Source: Mesostigma viride
Taxonomy: Eukaryota; Streptophyta; Mesostigmatophyceae; Mesostigmatales; Mesostigmataceae
Assembly: GCA_009746045.1 (NCBI GenBank)
Contig: RPFO01000312.1
Location: forward strand, 4,028,595-4,092,594
Direction of reading: 5' to 3'
Length of the DNA stretch: 64,000 bases
A program made the translations under genes and the position numbers. Below the pieces are notes generated by a model. That model saw only the letters and a list, made by a program, of their open reading frames with translations. It was not told the origin of the DNA and ran no database searches. The stretch's first letter is position 1. Each line of letters begins with the position of its first letter. This document shows positions 26,201-40,218 of the stretch, piece by piece.

Positions 26201-29200
26201 GCACTCGCCCCTTGCGTGCGCGGTGTATGTACATGTGTGTGCAGCCGCCCCTTGCGTGCATGGTTTATGTACATGTGTGTGCAGTCGCCCCGTGCGTGCG
26301 CAGTGTATGTACGTGTGTGTGCAGCCGCCCCTTGCGTGCGTGGTGTGTGTACATGTGAGTGCAGCCGCCCCTTGCGTGCGCGGTGTATGTACGTGTGTGT
26401 GCAGCAGCCCCTTGCGTGCTTTGTGTGTGTACATGTGTGTGAATCCTTGTCCTTGCGTGCATGGTGTGTGTACGTGTGTGTGCAGCCGCCCCTTGCGTGC
26501 ATGGTGGATGTACATGTGAGTGCCGTTGCCCCTTGCGTGCGCGGTGTATGTACGTGTGTGTGCAGCCGTCCCTTAATTGCGTGCGCGGTGTGTGTACGTG
26601 TGTGTGCACTCGCCCCTTGCGTGCGCGGTGTATGTACGTGTGTGCAGCCGCCCCTTGCGTGCGCGGTGTATGCCAGTGTGTGTGCATGCCGGCCCTTGCG
26701 TGCAAGGTGGTGTGTAAGTGTGTGTGCAGCCCCTTGCGTGCATGGTGTATGTACGTGTGTGTGCAGCCGGCCCTTGCGTGCATGGTGTGTGTACATGTGA
26801 GTGCAGCCGTCCCTTCCGTGCATGGTGTGTGTACGTGTGTGTGCAGTTGCCCCTTGCGTGCGCAGTGTATGTACGTGTGTGTGCATGCCGGCCCTTGCGT
26901 GCATGGTGTGTGTACGTGTGTGTGCAGTTGCCCCTTGCATGCGCGGTGTATGTACATGTGAGTGCAGCCGCCCAAGAGTATGTACATGTGAGTGCCGTCG
27001 CCCCTAATTGCGTGCATTGTGTGTGTAAGTGTGTGTGCAGCAGCCCCTTGCGTGCGCGGTGTATGTACGTGTGTGTGCAGCCGCCCCTTGCGTGCATGGT
27101 GTATGTCCATGTGAGTGCCGTTGCCCCTTGCGTGCGCGGTGTATGTACGTGTGTGTGCAGCCGTCCCTTAATTGCGTGCGCGGTGGATGTACATGTGCGG
27201 GCAGTTGCCCCTTGCGTGCGCGGTGTATGTACGTGTGTGTGCAGCCGTCCCTTGCGTGCGCGGTGTATGTACGTGTGTGTGCAGCCGCCCCTTGCGTGCA
27301 TGGTGAGTGTAAGTGTGTGTGCAGCAGCCCCTTGCGTGCGCAGTGTATGTACGTGTGTGTGCAGCCGCCCCTTGCGTGCGCGGTGTGTGTATACTGTGTG
27401 TGCATGCCGGCCCTTGCGTGCATGGTGTGTGTACGTGTGTGTGCAGCCGCCCCTTGCGTGCGCGGTGTGTGTACGTGTGTGTGCACTCGCCCCTTGCGTG
27501 CATGGTGTATGTACATGTGAGTGCCGTTGCCCCTTGCGTGCGCGGTGTATGTACGTGTGTGTGCAGCCGGCCCTTGCGTGCGCGGTGTGTGTACGTGTGT
27601 GTGCACTCGCCCCTTGCGTGCGCGGTGTATGTACGTGTGTGCAGCCGCCCCTTGCGTGCGCGGTGTATGCCAGTGTGTGTGCATGCCGCCCTTGCGTGCA
27701 AGGTGTGTAAGTGTGTGTGCAGCCCCTTGCGTGCATGGTGTATGTACGTGTGTGTGCAGCTGCCCCTTGCGTGCGCGGTGTGTGTACGTGTGTGTGCAGC
27801 CGCCCGTGGTTGCGCGGTGTATGTACATGTGTGTGCAGTTGCCCCTTGCGTGCGCGGTGTATGTACGTGTGTGTGCAGCCGCCCCTTGCGTGCGCGGTGT
27901 AGGTACGTGTGTGTGCAGCCGCCCCAAGCGTGCGCGGTGTGTGTACATGTGTGTGCAGTTGCCCCTTGCGTGCGCGGTGTATGTACGTGTGTGTGCAGCC
28001 GCCCCGTGGTTGCGCGGTGTATGTACATGTGTGTGCAGTTGCCCCTTGCGTGCGCGGTGTATGTACGTGTGTGTGCAGCCGGCCCTTGCGTGCGCGGTGT
28101 AGGTACGTGTGTGTGCAGCCGCCCCAAGCGTGCGCGGTGTGTGTACATGTGTGTGCAGTTGCCCCTTGCGTGCGCGGTGTGTGTACGTGTGTGTGCAGCC
28201 GCCCCTTGCGTGCGCGGTGTATGTACGTGTGTGTGCAGTTGCCCCTTGCGTGCGCGGTGGTTTTTCGTGTGTGTGCAGCCGGCCCTTCGTGCGCGGTGTG
28301 TGTACATGTGAGTGCAGCTGCCCCAAGCGTGCGCGGTGTGTGTACATGTGTGTGCAGTTGCCCCTTGCGTGCGCGGTGGATGTACGTGTGTGTGCAGCCG
28401 CCCCTTGCGTGCGCGGTGTATTACGTGTGTGTGCAGCCGCCCCAAGCGTGCGCGGTGTGTACGTGTGTGTGCAGTTGCCCCTTGCGTGCGCGGTGTGTGT
28501 ACATGTGTGTGCAGTTGCCCCTTGCGTGCGCGGTGTATGTACATGTGTGTGCAGTTGCCCCTTGCGTGCGCGGTGTATGTACGTGTGTGTGCAGCCGCCC
28601 CTTGCGTGCGCGGTGTAGGTACGTGTGTGTGCAGCCGCCCCAAGCGTGCGCGGTGTGTGTACATGTGTGTGCAGTTGCCCCTTGCGTGCGCGGTGTGTGT
28701 ACGTGTGTGTGCAGCCGCCCCTTGCGTGCGCGGTGGATGTACGTGTGTGTGCAGTTGCCCCTTGCGTGCGCGGTGGATGTACGTGTGTGTGCAGCCGCCC
28801 CTTGCGTGCGCGGTGTGTGTACATGTGAGTGCAGCTGCCCCAAGCGTGCGCGGTGTGTGTACATGTGTGTGCAGTTGCCCCTTGCGTGCGCGGTGGATGT
28901 ACGTGTGTGTGCAGCCGCCCCTTGCGTGCGCGGTGTAGGTACGTGTGTGTGCAGCCGCCCAAGCGTGCGCGGTGTGTGTACGTGTGTGTGCAGTTGCCCC
29001 TTGCGTGCGCGGTGTGTGTACATGTGTGTGCAGTTGCCCCTTGCGTGCGCGGTGTATGTACGTGTGTGTGCAGCCGCCCTTGCGTGCGCGGTGGATGTAC
29101 GTGTGTGTGCAGCTGGCCCTTGCGTGCATGGTGTGTGTACGTGTGTGTGCAGCCGGCCCTTGCGTGCGCGGTGGATGTACATGTGTGTGCAGTCGCCCCT

Positions 29201-31499
29201 TGCGTGCGCGGTGTGTGTACATGTGAGTGCAGCTGCCCCAAGCGTGCGCGGTGTATGTACGTGTGTGTGCAGCCGCCCCGTGGTTGCGCGGTGTATGTAC
29301 ATGTGTGTGCAGTTGCCCCTTGCGTGCGCGGTGTATGTACGTGTGTGTGCAGCCGGCCCTTGCGTGCGCGGTGTAGGTACGTGTGTGTGCAGCCGCCCCA
29401 AGCGTGCGCGGTGTGTGTACATGTGTGTGCAGTTGCCCCTTGCGTGCGCGGTGTGTGTACGTGTGTGTGCAGTTGCCCCTTGCGTGCGCGGTGTGTGTAC
29501 ATGTGTGTGCAGTTGCCCCTTGCGTGCGCGGTGTATGTACATGTGTGTGCAGTTGCCCCTTGCGTGCGCGGTGTATGTACGTGTGTGTGCAGCCGCCCCT
29601 TGCGTGCGCGGTGTAGGTACGTGTGTGTGCAGCCGCCCCAAGCGTGCGCGGTGTGTGTACATGTGTGTGCAGTTGCCCCTTGCGTGCGCGGTGTGTGTAC
29701 GTGTGTGTGCAGCCGCCCCTTGCGTGCGCGGTGGATGTACGTGTGTGTGCAGTTGCCCCTTGCGTGCGCGGTGGATGTACGTGTGTGTGCAGCCGCCCTT
29801 GCGTGCGCGGTGTGTGTACATGTGAGTGCAGCTGCCCCAAGCGTGCGCGGTGTGTGTACATGTGTGTGCAGTTGCCCCTTGCGTGCGCGGTGGATGTACG
29901 TGTGTGTGCAGCCGCCCCTTGCGTGCGCGGTGTAGGTACGTGTGTGTGCAGCCGCCCCAAGCGTGCGCGGTGTGTGTACGTGTGTGTGCAGTTGCCCCTT
30001 GCGTGCGCGGTGTGTGTACATGTGTGTGCAGCCGTCCCGTGGTTGCGCGGTGTATGTACATGTGTGTGCAGTTGCCCCTTGCGTGCGCGGTGTATGTACG
30101 TGTGTGTGCAGCCGCCCCTTGCGTGCGCGGTGTATGTACGTGTGTGTGCAGCCGCCCCTTGCGTGCATGGTGAGTGTAAGTGTGTGTGCAGCAGCCCCTT
30201 GCGTGCGCAGTGTATGTACGTGTGTGTGCAGCCGCCCCTTGCGTGCGCGGTGTGTATACTGTGTGTGCATGCCGCCCTTGCGTGCATGGTGTGTGTACGT
30301 GTGTGTGCAGCCGCCCCTTGCGTGCGCGGTGTGTGTACGTGTGTGTGCACTCGCCCCTTGCGTGCATGGTGTATGTACATGTGAGTGCCGTTGCCCCTTG
30401 CGTGCGCGGTGTATGTACGTGTGTGTGCAGCCGTCCCTTAATTGCGTGCGCGGTGTGTGTACGTGTGTGTGCACTCGCCCCTTGCGTGCGCGGTGTATGT
30501 ACGTGTGTGCAGCCGCCCCTTGCGTGCGCGGTGTATGCCAGTGTGTGTGCATGCCGGCCCTTGCGTGCAAGGTGTGTGTAAGTGTGTGTGCAGCCCCTTG
30601 CGTGCATGGTGTATGTACGTGTGTGTGCAGCTGCCCCTTGCGTGCGCGGTGTGTGTACGTGTGTGTGCAGCCGCCCCGTGGTTGCGCGGTGTATGTACAT
30701 GTGTGTGCAGTTGCCCCTTGCGTGCGCGGTGTATGTACGTGTGTGTGCAGCCGCCCCTTGCGTGCGCGGTGTAGGTACGTGTGTGTGCAGCCGCCCCAGC
30801 GTGCGCGGTGTGTGTACATGTGTGTGCAGTTGCCCCTTGCGTGCGCGGTGTATGTACGTGTGTGTGCAGCCGCCCCGTGGTTGCGCGGTGTATGTACATG
30901 TGTGTGCAGTTGCCCCTTGCGTGCGCGGTGTATGTACGTGTGTGTGCAGCCGGCCCTTGCGTGCGCGGTGTAGGTACGTGTGTGTGCAGCCGCCCCAAGC
31001 GTGCGCGGTGTGTGTACATGTGTGTGCAGTTGCCCCTTGCGTGCGCGGTGTGTGTACGTGTGTGTGCAGCCGCCCCTTGCGTGCGCGGTGTATGTACGTG
31101 TGTGTGCAGTTGCCCCTTGCGTGCGCGGTGGTTTTTCGTGTGTGTGCAGCCGGCCCTTTCGTGCGCGGTGTGTGTACATGTGAGTGCAGCTGCCCCAAGC
31201 GTGCGCGGTGTGTGTACATGTGTGTGCAGTTGCCCCTTGCGTGCGCGGTGGATGTACGTGTGTGTGCAGCCGCCCCTTGCGTGCGCGGTGTATTTACGTG
31301 TGTGTGCAGCCGCCCCAAGCGTGCGCGGTGTGTGTACGTGTGTGTGCAGTTGCCCCTTGCGTGCGCGGTGTGTGTACATGTGTGTGCAGTTGCCCCTTGC
31401 GTGCGCGGTGTATGTACATGTGTGTGCAGTTGCCCCTTGCGTGCGCGGTGTATGTACGTGTGTGTGCAGCCGCCCCTTGCGTGCGCGGTGTAGGTACGT

Positions 31500-33100
31500 G
31501 TGTGTGCAGCCGCCCCAAGCGTGCGCGGTGTGTGTACATGTGTGTGCAGTTGCCCCTTGCGTGCGCGGTGTGTGTACGTGTGTGTGCAGCCGCCCCTTGC
31601 GTGCGCGGTGGATGTACGTGTGTGTGCAGTTGCCCCTTGCGTGCGCGGTGGATGTACGTGTGTGTGCAGCCGCCCCTTGCGTGCGCGGTGTGTGTACATG
31701 TGAGTGCAGCTGCCCCAAGCGTGCGCGGTGTGTGTACATGTGTGTGCAGTTGCCCCTTGCGTGCGCGGTGGATGTACGTGTGTGTGCAGCCGCCCCTTGC
31801 GTGCGCGGTGTAGGTACGTGTGTGTGCAGCCGCCCCAAGCGTGCGCGGTGTGTGTACGTGTGTGTGCAGTTGCCCCTTGCGTGCGCGGTGTGTGTACATG
31901 TGTGTGCAGTTGCCCCTTGCGTGCGCGGTGTATGTACGTGTGTGTGCAGCCGGCCCTTGCGTGCGCGGTGGATGTACGTGTGTGTGCAGCCGGCCCTTGC
32001 GTGCATGGTGTGTGTACGTGTGTGTGCAGCCGGCCCTTGCGTGCGCGGTGGATGTACATGTGTGTGCAGTCGCCCCTTGCGTGCGCGGTGTGTGTACATG
32101 TGAGTGCAGCTGCCCCAAGCGTGCGCGGTGTATGTACGTGTGTGTGCAGCCGCCCCGTGGTTGCGCGGTGTATGTACATGTGTGTGCAGTTGCCCCTTGC
32201 GTGCGCGGTGTATGTACGTGTGTGTGCAGCCGGCCCTTGCGTGCGCGGTGTAGGTACGTGTGTGTGCAGCCGCCCCAAGCGTGCGCGGTGTGTGTACATG
32301 TGTGTGCAGTTGCCCCTTGCGTGCGCGGTGTGTGTACGTGTGTGTGCAGTTGCCCCTTGCGTGCGCGGTGTGTGTACATGTGTGTGCAGTTGCCCCTTGC
32401 GTGCGCGGTGTATGTACATGTGTGTGCAGTTGCCCCTTGCGTGCGCGGTGTATGTACGTGTGTGTGCAGCCGCCCCTTGCGTGCGCGGTGTAGGTACGTG
32501 TGTGTGCAGCCGCCCCAAGCGTGCGCGGTGTGTGTACATGTGTGTGCAGTTGCCCCTTGCGTGCGCGGTGTGTGTACGTGTGTGTGCAGCCGCCCCTTGC
32601 GTGCGCGGTGGATGTACGTGTGTGTGCAGTTGCCCCTTGCGTGCGCGGTGGATGTACGTGTGTGTGCAGCCGCCCCTTGCGTGCGCGGTGTGTGTACATG
32701 TGAGTGCAGCTGCCCCAAGCGTGCGCGGTGTGTGTACATGTGTGTGCAGTTGCCCCTTGCGTGCGCGGTGGATGTACGTGTGTGTGCAGCCGCCCCTTGC
32801 GTGCGCGGTGTAGGTACGTGTGTGTGCAGCCGCCCCAAGCGTGCGCGGTGTGTGTACGTGTGTGTGCAGTTGCCCCTTGCGTGCGCGGTGTGTGTACATG
32901 TGTGTGCAGTTGCCCCTTGCGTGCGCGGTGTATGTACGTGTGTGTGCAGCCGGCCCTTGCGTGCGCGGTGGATGTACGTGTGTGTGCAGCCGGCCCTTGC
33001 GTGCATGGTGTGTGTACGTGTGTGTGCAGCCGGCCCTTGCGTGCGCGGTGGATGTACATGTGTGTGCAGTCGCCCCTTGCGTGCGCGGTGTGTGTACATG
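31500..33100. repeat. 1,000-bp higher-order repeat in the 40-bp array
   Basis: The variant pattern starting at 31500 (TAGGTACG then AAGCGTGCG units) recurs exactly 1,000 bp later at 32500, which is 25 units of 40 bp. A related block about 2.87 kb upstream (28109-29616) repeats the same variant order. Confidence 0.8.
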
Positions 33101-33744
33101 TGAGTGCAGCTGCCCCAAGCGTGCGCGGTGTATGTACGTGTGTGTGCAGCCGCCCCGTGGTTGCGCGGTGTGTGTACATGTGTGTGCAGTTGCCCCTTGC
33201 GTGCGCGGTGTATGTACGTGTGTGTGCAGCCGGCCCTTGCGTGCGCGGTGTAGGTACGTGTGTGTGCAGCCGCCCCAAGCGTGCGCGGTGTGTGTACATG
33301 TGTGTGCAGTTGCCCCTTGCGTGCGCGGTGTGTGTACGTGTGTGTGCAGCCGCCCCTTGCGTGCGCGGGGGATGTACGTGTGTGTGCAGCCGGCCCTTGC
33401 GTGCATGGTGTGTGTACGTGTGTGTGCAGCCGGCCCTTGCGTGCGCGGTGGATGTACAGGTGTGTGCAGCCGCCCCTTGCGTGCATGGTGTATGTACATG
33501 TGTGTGCAGCCGCCCCTTGCGTGCGCGGTGGATGTACATGTGTGTGCAGCCGAACCTTGCGTGCATGGTGTGTGTACCTGTGCGTGAAGTCGCTCCTTGC
33601 GTGCATGGTGTGTGTACGTGTGTGTGCAGCCGCCCCTTGCGTGCATGGTGTATGTACATGTGAGTGCCGTTGCCCCTTGCGTGCGCGGTGTATGTACGTG
33701 TGTGTGCAGCCGTCCCTTAATTGCGTGCGCGGTGTGTGTACGTG

Positions 33745-36700
33745 TGTGTGCACTCGCCCCTTGCGTGCGCGGTGTATGTACGTGTGTGCAGCCGCCCCTT
33801 GCGTGCGCGGTGTATGCCAGTGTGTGTGCATGCCGGCCCTTGCGTGCAAGGTGTGTGTAAGTGTGTGTGCAGCCCCTTGCGTGCATGGTGTATGTACGTG
33901 TGTGTGCAGCTGCCCCTTGCGTGCGCGGTGTGTGTACGTGTGTGTGCAGCCGCCCGGTGGTTGCGCGGTGTATGTACATGTGTGTGCAGTTGCCCCTTGC
34001 GTGCGCGGTGTATGTACGTGTGTGTGCAGCCGCCCCTTGCGTGCGCGGTGTAGGTACGTGTGTGTGCAGCCGCCCCAAGCGTGCGCGGTGTGTGTACATG
34101 TGTGTGCAGTTGCCCCTTGCGTGCGCGGTGTATGTACGTGTGTGTGCAGCCGCCCCGTGGTTGCGCGGTGTATGTACATGTGTGTGCAGTTGCCCCTTGC
34201 GTGCGCGGTGTATGTACGTGTGTGTGCAGCCGCCCCTTGCGTGCGCGGTGTAGGTACGTGTGTGTGCAGCCGCCCCTTGCGTGCATGGTGTGTGTACATG
34301 TGAGTGCAGCCGGCCCTTGCGTGCATGGTGTGTGTACGTGTGTGTGCAGTTGCCCCTTGCGTGCGCGGTGGATGTACGTGTGTGTGCAGCCGGCCCTTGC
34401 GTGCGCGGTTTGTGTACATGTGAGTGCAGCCGCCCCAAGCGTGTGTACATGTGTGTGCAGTTGCCCCTTGCGTGCGCAGTGGATGTACGTGCGTGTGCAT
34501 GCCGGCAATTGCGTGCATGGTGTGTGTACGTGTGTGTGCAGCCGCCCCTTGCGTGCGCGGTGTGTGTACGTGTGTGTGCACTCGCCCCTTGCGTGCGCGG
34601 TGTATGTACGTGTGTGCAGCCGCCCCTTGCGTGCGCGGTGTATGCCAGTGTGTGTGCATGCCGGCCCTTGCGTGCAAGGTGTGTGTAAGTGTGTGTGCAG
34701 CCCCTTGCGTGCATGGTGTATGTACGTGTGTGTGCAGCTGCCCCTTGCGTGCGCGGTGTGTGTACGTGTGTGTGCAGCCGCCCCAAGCGTGCGCGGTGTA
34801 TGTACGTGTGTGTGCAGCCGGCCCTTGCGTGCATGGTGTGTGTACGTGTGTGTGCAGCCGGCCCTTGCGTGCGCGGTGGATGTACATGTGTGTGCAGTCG
34901 CCCCTTGCGTGCGCGGTGTAGGTATACGTATGTGTGCAGCCGCCCCTTGCGTGCGCGGTGTAGGTACGTGTGTGTGCAGCCGCCCCAAGCGTGCGCGGTG
35001 TATGTACGTGTGTGTGCAGCCGCCCCTTGCGTGCGCGGTGGATGTACGTGTGTGTGCAGCCACCCCTTGCGTGCGCGGTGTATTTACGTGTGTGTGCAGC
35101 CGCCCCAAGCGTGCGCGGTGTGTGTACGTGTGTGTGCAGTTGCCCCTTGCGTGCGCGGTGTGTGTACATGTGTGTGCAGTTGCCCCTTGCGTGCGCGGTG
35201 GATGTACGTGTGTGTGCAGCCGCCCCTTGCGTGCGCGGTGTATTTACGTGTGTGTGCAGCCGCCCCAAGCGTGCGCGGTGTGTGTACGTGTGTGTGCAGT
35301 TGCCCCTTGCGTGCGCGGTGTGTGTACATGTGTGTGCAGTTGCCCCTTGCGTGCGCGGTGTATGTACATGTGTGTGCAGTTGCCCCTTGCGTGCGCGGTG
35401 TATGTACGTGTGTGTGCAGCCGCCCCTTGCGTGCGCGGTGTAGGTACGTGTGTGTGCAGCCGCCCCAAGCGTGCCCGGTGTGTGTACATGTGTGTGCAGT
35501 TGCCCCTTGCGTGCGCGGTGTGTGTACGTGTGTGTGCAGCCGCCCCTTGCGTGCGCGGTGGATGTACGTGTGTGTGCAGTTGCCCCTTGCGTGCGCGGTG
35601 GATGTACGTGTGTGTGCAGCCGCCCCTTGCGTGCGCGGTGTGTGTACATGTGAGTGCAGCTGCCCCAAGCGTGCGCGGTGTGTGTACATGTGTGTGCAGT
35701 TGCCCCTTGCGTGCGCGGTGGATGTACGTGTGTGTGCAGCCGCCCCTTGCGTGCGCGGTGTATGTACGTGCGTGTGCAGCCGCCCCTTGCGTGCGCGGTG
35801 TATGTACATGTGTGTGCATCCTTGTCCTTGCGTGCGCGGTGTATGTACATGTGTTTGCACTCGCCCCTTGCGTGCGCGGTGGATGTACATGTGTGTGCAG
35901 CCGCCCCTTGCGTGCATGGTTTATGTACATGTGTGTGCAGTCGCCGGCCCCGTGCGTGCGCGGTGGATGTACGTGTGTGTGCAGCCGCCCCGTGCGTGCA
36001 TGGTGTGTGTACGTGTGTGTGCAGCAGCCCCTTGCGTGCGCGGTGTATGTACGTTTCTGTGCATGCCGGCCCTTGCGTGCATGGTGTATGTACATGTGCT
36101 TGCACTGGCCCCTTGCGTGCGCGGTGTATGTACGTGTGTGTGCAGCCCCCCCTTGCGTGCGCGGTGTATGTACGTGTGTGCGCACTCGCCCCTTGCGTGC
36201 GCGGTGTATGTACGTGTGTGCAGCCGCCCCTTGCGTGCGCGGTGTATGCCAGTGTGTGTGCATGCCGGCCCTTGCGTGCAAGGTGTGTGTAAGTGTGTGT
36301 GCAGCCCCTTGCGTGCATGGTGTATGTACGTGTGTGTGCAGCTGCCCCTTGCGTGCGCGGTGTGTGTACGTGTGTGTGCAGCCGCCCGGTGGTTGCGCGG
36401 TGTATGTACATGTGTGTGCAGTTGCCCCTTGCGTGCGCGGTGTATGTACGTGTGTGTGCAGCCGCCCCTTGCGTGCGCGGTGTAGGTACGTGTGTGTGCA
36501 GCCGCCCCAAGCGTGCGCGGTGTGTGTACATGTGTGTGCAGTTGCCCCTTGCGTGCGCGGTGTATGTACGTGTGTGTGCAGCCGCCCCGTGGTTGCGCGG
36601 TGTATGTACATGTGTGTGCAGTTGCCCCTTGCGTGCGCGGTGTATGTACGTGTGTGTGCAGCCGCCCCTTGCGTGCGCGGTGTAGGTACGTGTGTGTGCA

Positions 36701-38617
36701 GCCGCCCCTTGCGTGCATGGTGTGTGTACATGTGAGTGCAGCCGGCCCTTGCGTGCATGGTGTGTGTACGTGTGTGTGCAGTTGCCCCTTGCGTGCGCGG
36801 TGGATGTACGTGTGTGTGCAGCCGGCCCTTGCGTGCGCGGTGTGTGTACATGTGAGTGCAGCCGCCCCAAGCGTGTGTACATGTGTGTGCAGTTGCCCCT
36901 TGCGTGCGCAGTGGATGTACGTGCGTGTGCATGCCGGCAATTGCGTGCATGGTGTGTGTACGTGTGTGTGCAGCCGCCCCTTGCGTGCGCGGTGTGTGTA
37001 CGTGTGTGTGCACTCGCCCCTTGCGTGCGCGGTGTATGTACGTGTGTGCAGCCGCCCCTTGCGTGCGCGGTGTATGCCAGTGTGTGTGCATGCCGGCCCT
37101 TGCGTGCAAGGTGTGTGTAAGTGTGTGTGCAGCCCCTTGCGTGCATGGTGTATGTACGTGTGTGTGCAGCTGCCCCTTGCGTGCGCGGTGTGTGTACGTG
37201 TGTGTGCAGCCGCCCCAAGCGTGCGCGGTGTATGTACGTGTGTGTGCAGCCGGCCCTTGCGTGCATGGTGTGTGTACGTGTGTGTGCAGCCGGCCCTTGC
37301 GTGCGCGGTGGATGTACATGTGTGTGCAGTCGCCCCTTGCGTGCGCGGTGTAGGTATACGTATGTGTGCAGCCGCCCCTTGCGTGCGCGGTGTAGGTACG
37401 TGTGTGTGCAGCCGCCCCAAGCGTGCGCGGTGTATGTACGTGTGTGTGCAGCCGCCCCTTGCGTGCGCGGTGGATGTACGTGTGTGTGCAGCCACCCCTT
37501 GCGTGCGCGGTGTATTTACGTGTGTGTGCAGCCGCCCCAAGCGTGCGCGGTGTGTGTACGTGTGTGTGCAGTTGCCCCTTGCGTGCGCGGTGTGTGTACA
37601 TGTGTGTGCAGTTGCCCCTTGCGTGCGCGGTGGATGTACGTGTGTGTGCAGCCGCCCCTTGCGTGCGCGGTGTATTTACGTGTGTGTGCAGCCGCCCCAA
37701 GCGTGCGCGGTGTGTGTACGTGTGTGTGCAGTTGCCCCTTGCGTGCGCGGTGTGTGTACATGTGTGTGCAGTTGCCCCTTGCGTGCGCGGTGTATGTACA
37801 TGTGTGTGCAGTTGCCCCTTGCGTGCGCGGTGTATGTACGTGTGTGTGCAGCCGCCCCTTGCGTGCGCGGTGTAGGTACGTGTGTGTGCAGCCGCCCCAA
37901 GCGTGCCCGGTGTGTGTACATGTGTGTGCAGTTGCCCCTTGCGTGCGCGGTGTGTGTACGTGTGTGTGCAGCCGCCCCTTGCGTGCGCGGTGGATGTACG
38001 TGTGTGTGCAGTTGCCCCTTGCGTGCGCGGTGGATGTACGTGTGTGTGCAGCCGCCCCTTGCGTGCGCGGTGTGTGTACATGTGAGTGCAGCTGCCCCAA
38101 GCGTGCGCGGTGTGTGTACATGTGTGTGCAGTTGCCCCTTGCGTGCGCGGTGGATGTACGTGTGTGTGCAGCCGCCCCTTGCGTGCGCGGTGTATGTACG
38201 TGCGTGTGCAGCCGCCCCTTGCGTGCGCGGTGTATGTACATGTGTGTGCATCCTTGTCCTTGCGTGCGCGGTGTATGTACATGTGTTTGCACTCGCCCCT
38301 TGCGTGCGCGGTGGATGTACATGTGTGTGCAGCCGCCCCTAAGTTGCGTGCATGGTTTATGTACATGTGTGTGCAGTCGCCGGCCCCGTGCGTGCGCGGT
38401 GGATGTACGTGTGTGTGCAGCCGCCCCGTGCGTGCATGGTGTGTGTACGTGTGTGTGCAGCAGCCCCTTGCGTGCGCGGTGTATGTACGTTTCTGTGCAT
38501 GCCGGCCCTTGCGTGCATGGTGTATGTACATGTGCTTGCACTGGCCCCTTGCGTGCGCGGTGTATGTACGTGTGTGTGCAGCCCCCCTTGCGTGCGCGGT
38601 GTATGTACGTGTGTGCG
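33745..38617. repeat. 2,432-bp tandem segmental duplication in the 40-bp array
   Basis: The order of unit variants from about 33745 to 36180 is repeated from about 36180 to 38617 with a constant offset of 2,432 bp, including rare marks such as the shortened ACGTGTGTGCAGCC unit, AGGTATACGTATGTG, and CGTGCCCGGTG. One small indel near 38337 changes the offset by a few bases. Near identity implies a recent event. Confidence 0.85.
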
Positions 38618-40218
38618 CACTCGCCCCTTGCGTGCGCGGTGTATGTACGTGTGTGTGCATGCCGGCAATTGCGTGCATGGTGTGTGTACGTGTGTGTGCA
38701 GCCGCCCCTTGCGTGCGCGGTGTATGTACGTGCGTGTGCAGCCGCCCCTTGCGTGCGCGGTGTATGTACATGTGTGTGCATCCTTGTCCTTGCGTGCGCG
38801 GTGTATGTACATGTGTTTGCACTCGCCCCTTGCGTGCGCGGTGGATGTACATGTGTGTGCAGCCGCCCCTTGCGTGCATGGTTTATGTACATGTGTGTGC
38901 AGTCGCCGGCCCCGTGCGTGCGCAGTGGATGTACGTGTGTGTGCAGCCGCCCCGTGCGTGCATGGTGTGTGTACGTGTGTGTGCAGCAGCCCCTTGCGTG
39001 CGCGGTGTATGTACGTTTCTGTGCATGCCGGCCCTTGCGTGCATGGTGTATGTACATGTGCTTGCAATGGCCCCTTGCGTGCGCGGTGTATGTACGTGTG
39101 TGTGCAGCCCCCCCTTGCGTGCGCGGTGTATGTACGTGTGTGCGCACTCGCCCTTGCGTGCGCGGTGTATGTACGTGTGTGTGCATGCCGGCAATTGCGT
39201 GCATGGTGTGTGTACGTGTGTGTGCAGCCGCCCCTTGCGTGCGCGGTGTGTGTACGTGTGTGTGCACTCGCCCCTTGCGTGCGCGGTGGATGTACATGTG
39301 TGTGCAGCCGCCCCTTGCGTGCATGGTGTATGTCCATGTGTGGGCAGTTGCCCCTTGCGTGCGCGGCGTATGTACATGTTTTTGCACTCGCCCCTTGCGT
39401 GCATGGTGTATGTATGTGTGTGTGCAGCCGCCCCTTGCGTGCGCGGTGGATGTACGTGTGTGTGCAGCCACCCCTTTCGTGCGCGGTGTATGTACATGTG
39501 AGTGCCGTCGCCCCAAGCGTGCATTTTGTGTGTAAGTGTGTGTGCAGCAGCCCCTTGCGTGCGCGGTGTATGTACGTGTGTGTGCAGCCGCCCCGTGGTT
39601 GCGCGGTGGATGTACATGTGAGTGGAGCCGGTCCTTGCGTGCGCGGTGTATGTACGTGTGTGTGCAGCCGCCCCTTGCGTGCGCGGTGTAGGTACGTATG
39701 TGTGCGGCCGCCCCTTGCGTGCGCGGTGTATGTACGTGTGTGTGCAGCCGCTCCAAGCGTGCGCGGTGTGTGTACATGTGAGTGCAGCTGCCCCAAGCGT
39801 GCGCGGTGTGTGTACATGTGTGTGCAGTTGCCCCTTGCGTGCGCGGTGGATGTACGTGTGTGTGCATGCCGGCAATTGCGTGCATGGTGTGTGTACGTGT
39901 GTGTGCAGCCGCCCCTTGCGTGCGCGGTGTGTGTACATGTGAGTGCCGTCGCCCCAAGCGTGCATTTTGTGTGTAAGTGTGTGTGCAGCCGCCCCTTGCG
40001 TGCGCGGTGTAGGTACGTGTGTGTGCAGCCGCCCCAAGCGTGCGCGGTGTATGTACGTGTGTGTGCAGCCGCCCCAAGCGTGCGCGGTGTGTGTACATGT
40101 GAGTGCAGCTGCCCCAAGCGTGCGCGGTGTGTGTACATGTGTGTGCAGCCGCCCCTTGCGTGCGCGGTGTATGTACGTGTGTGTGCAGCCGCCCCTTGCG
40201 TGCGCGGTGTAGGTACGT

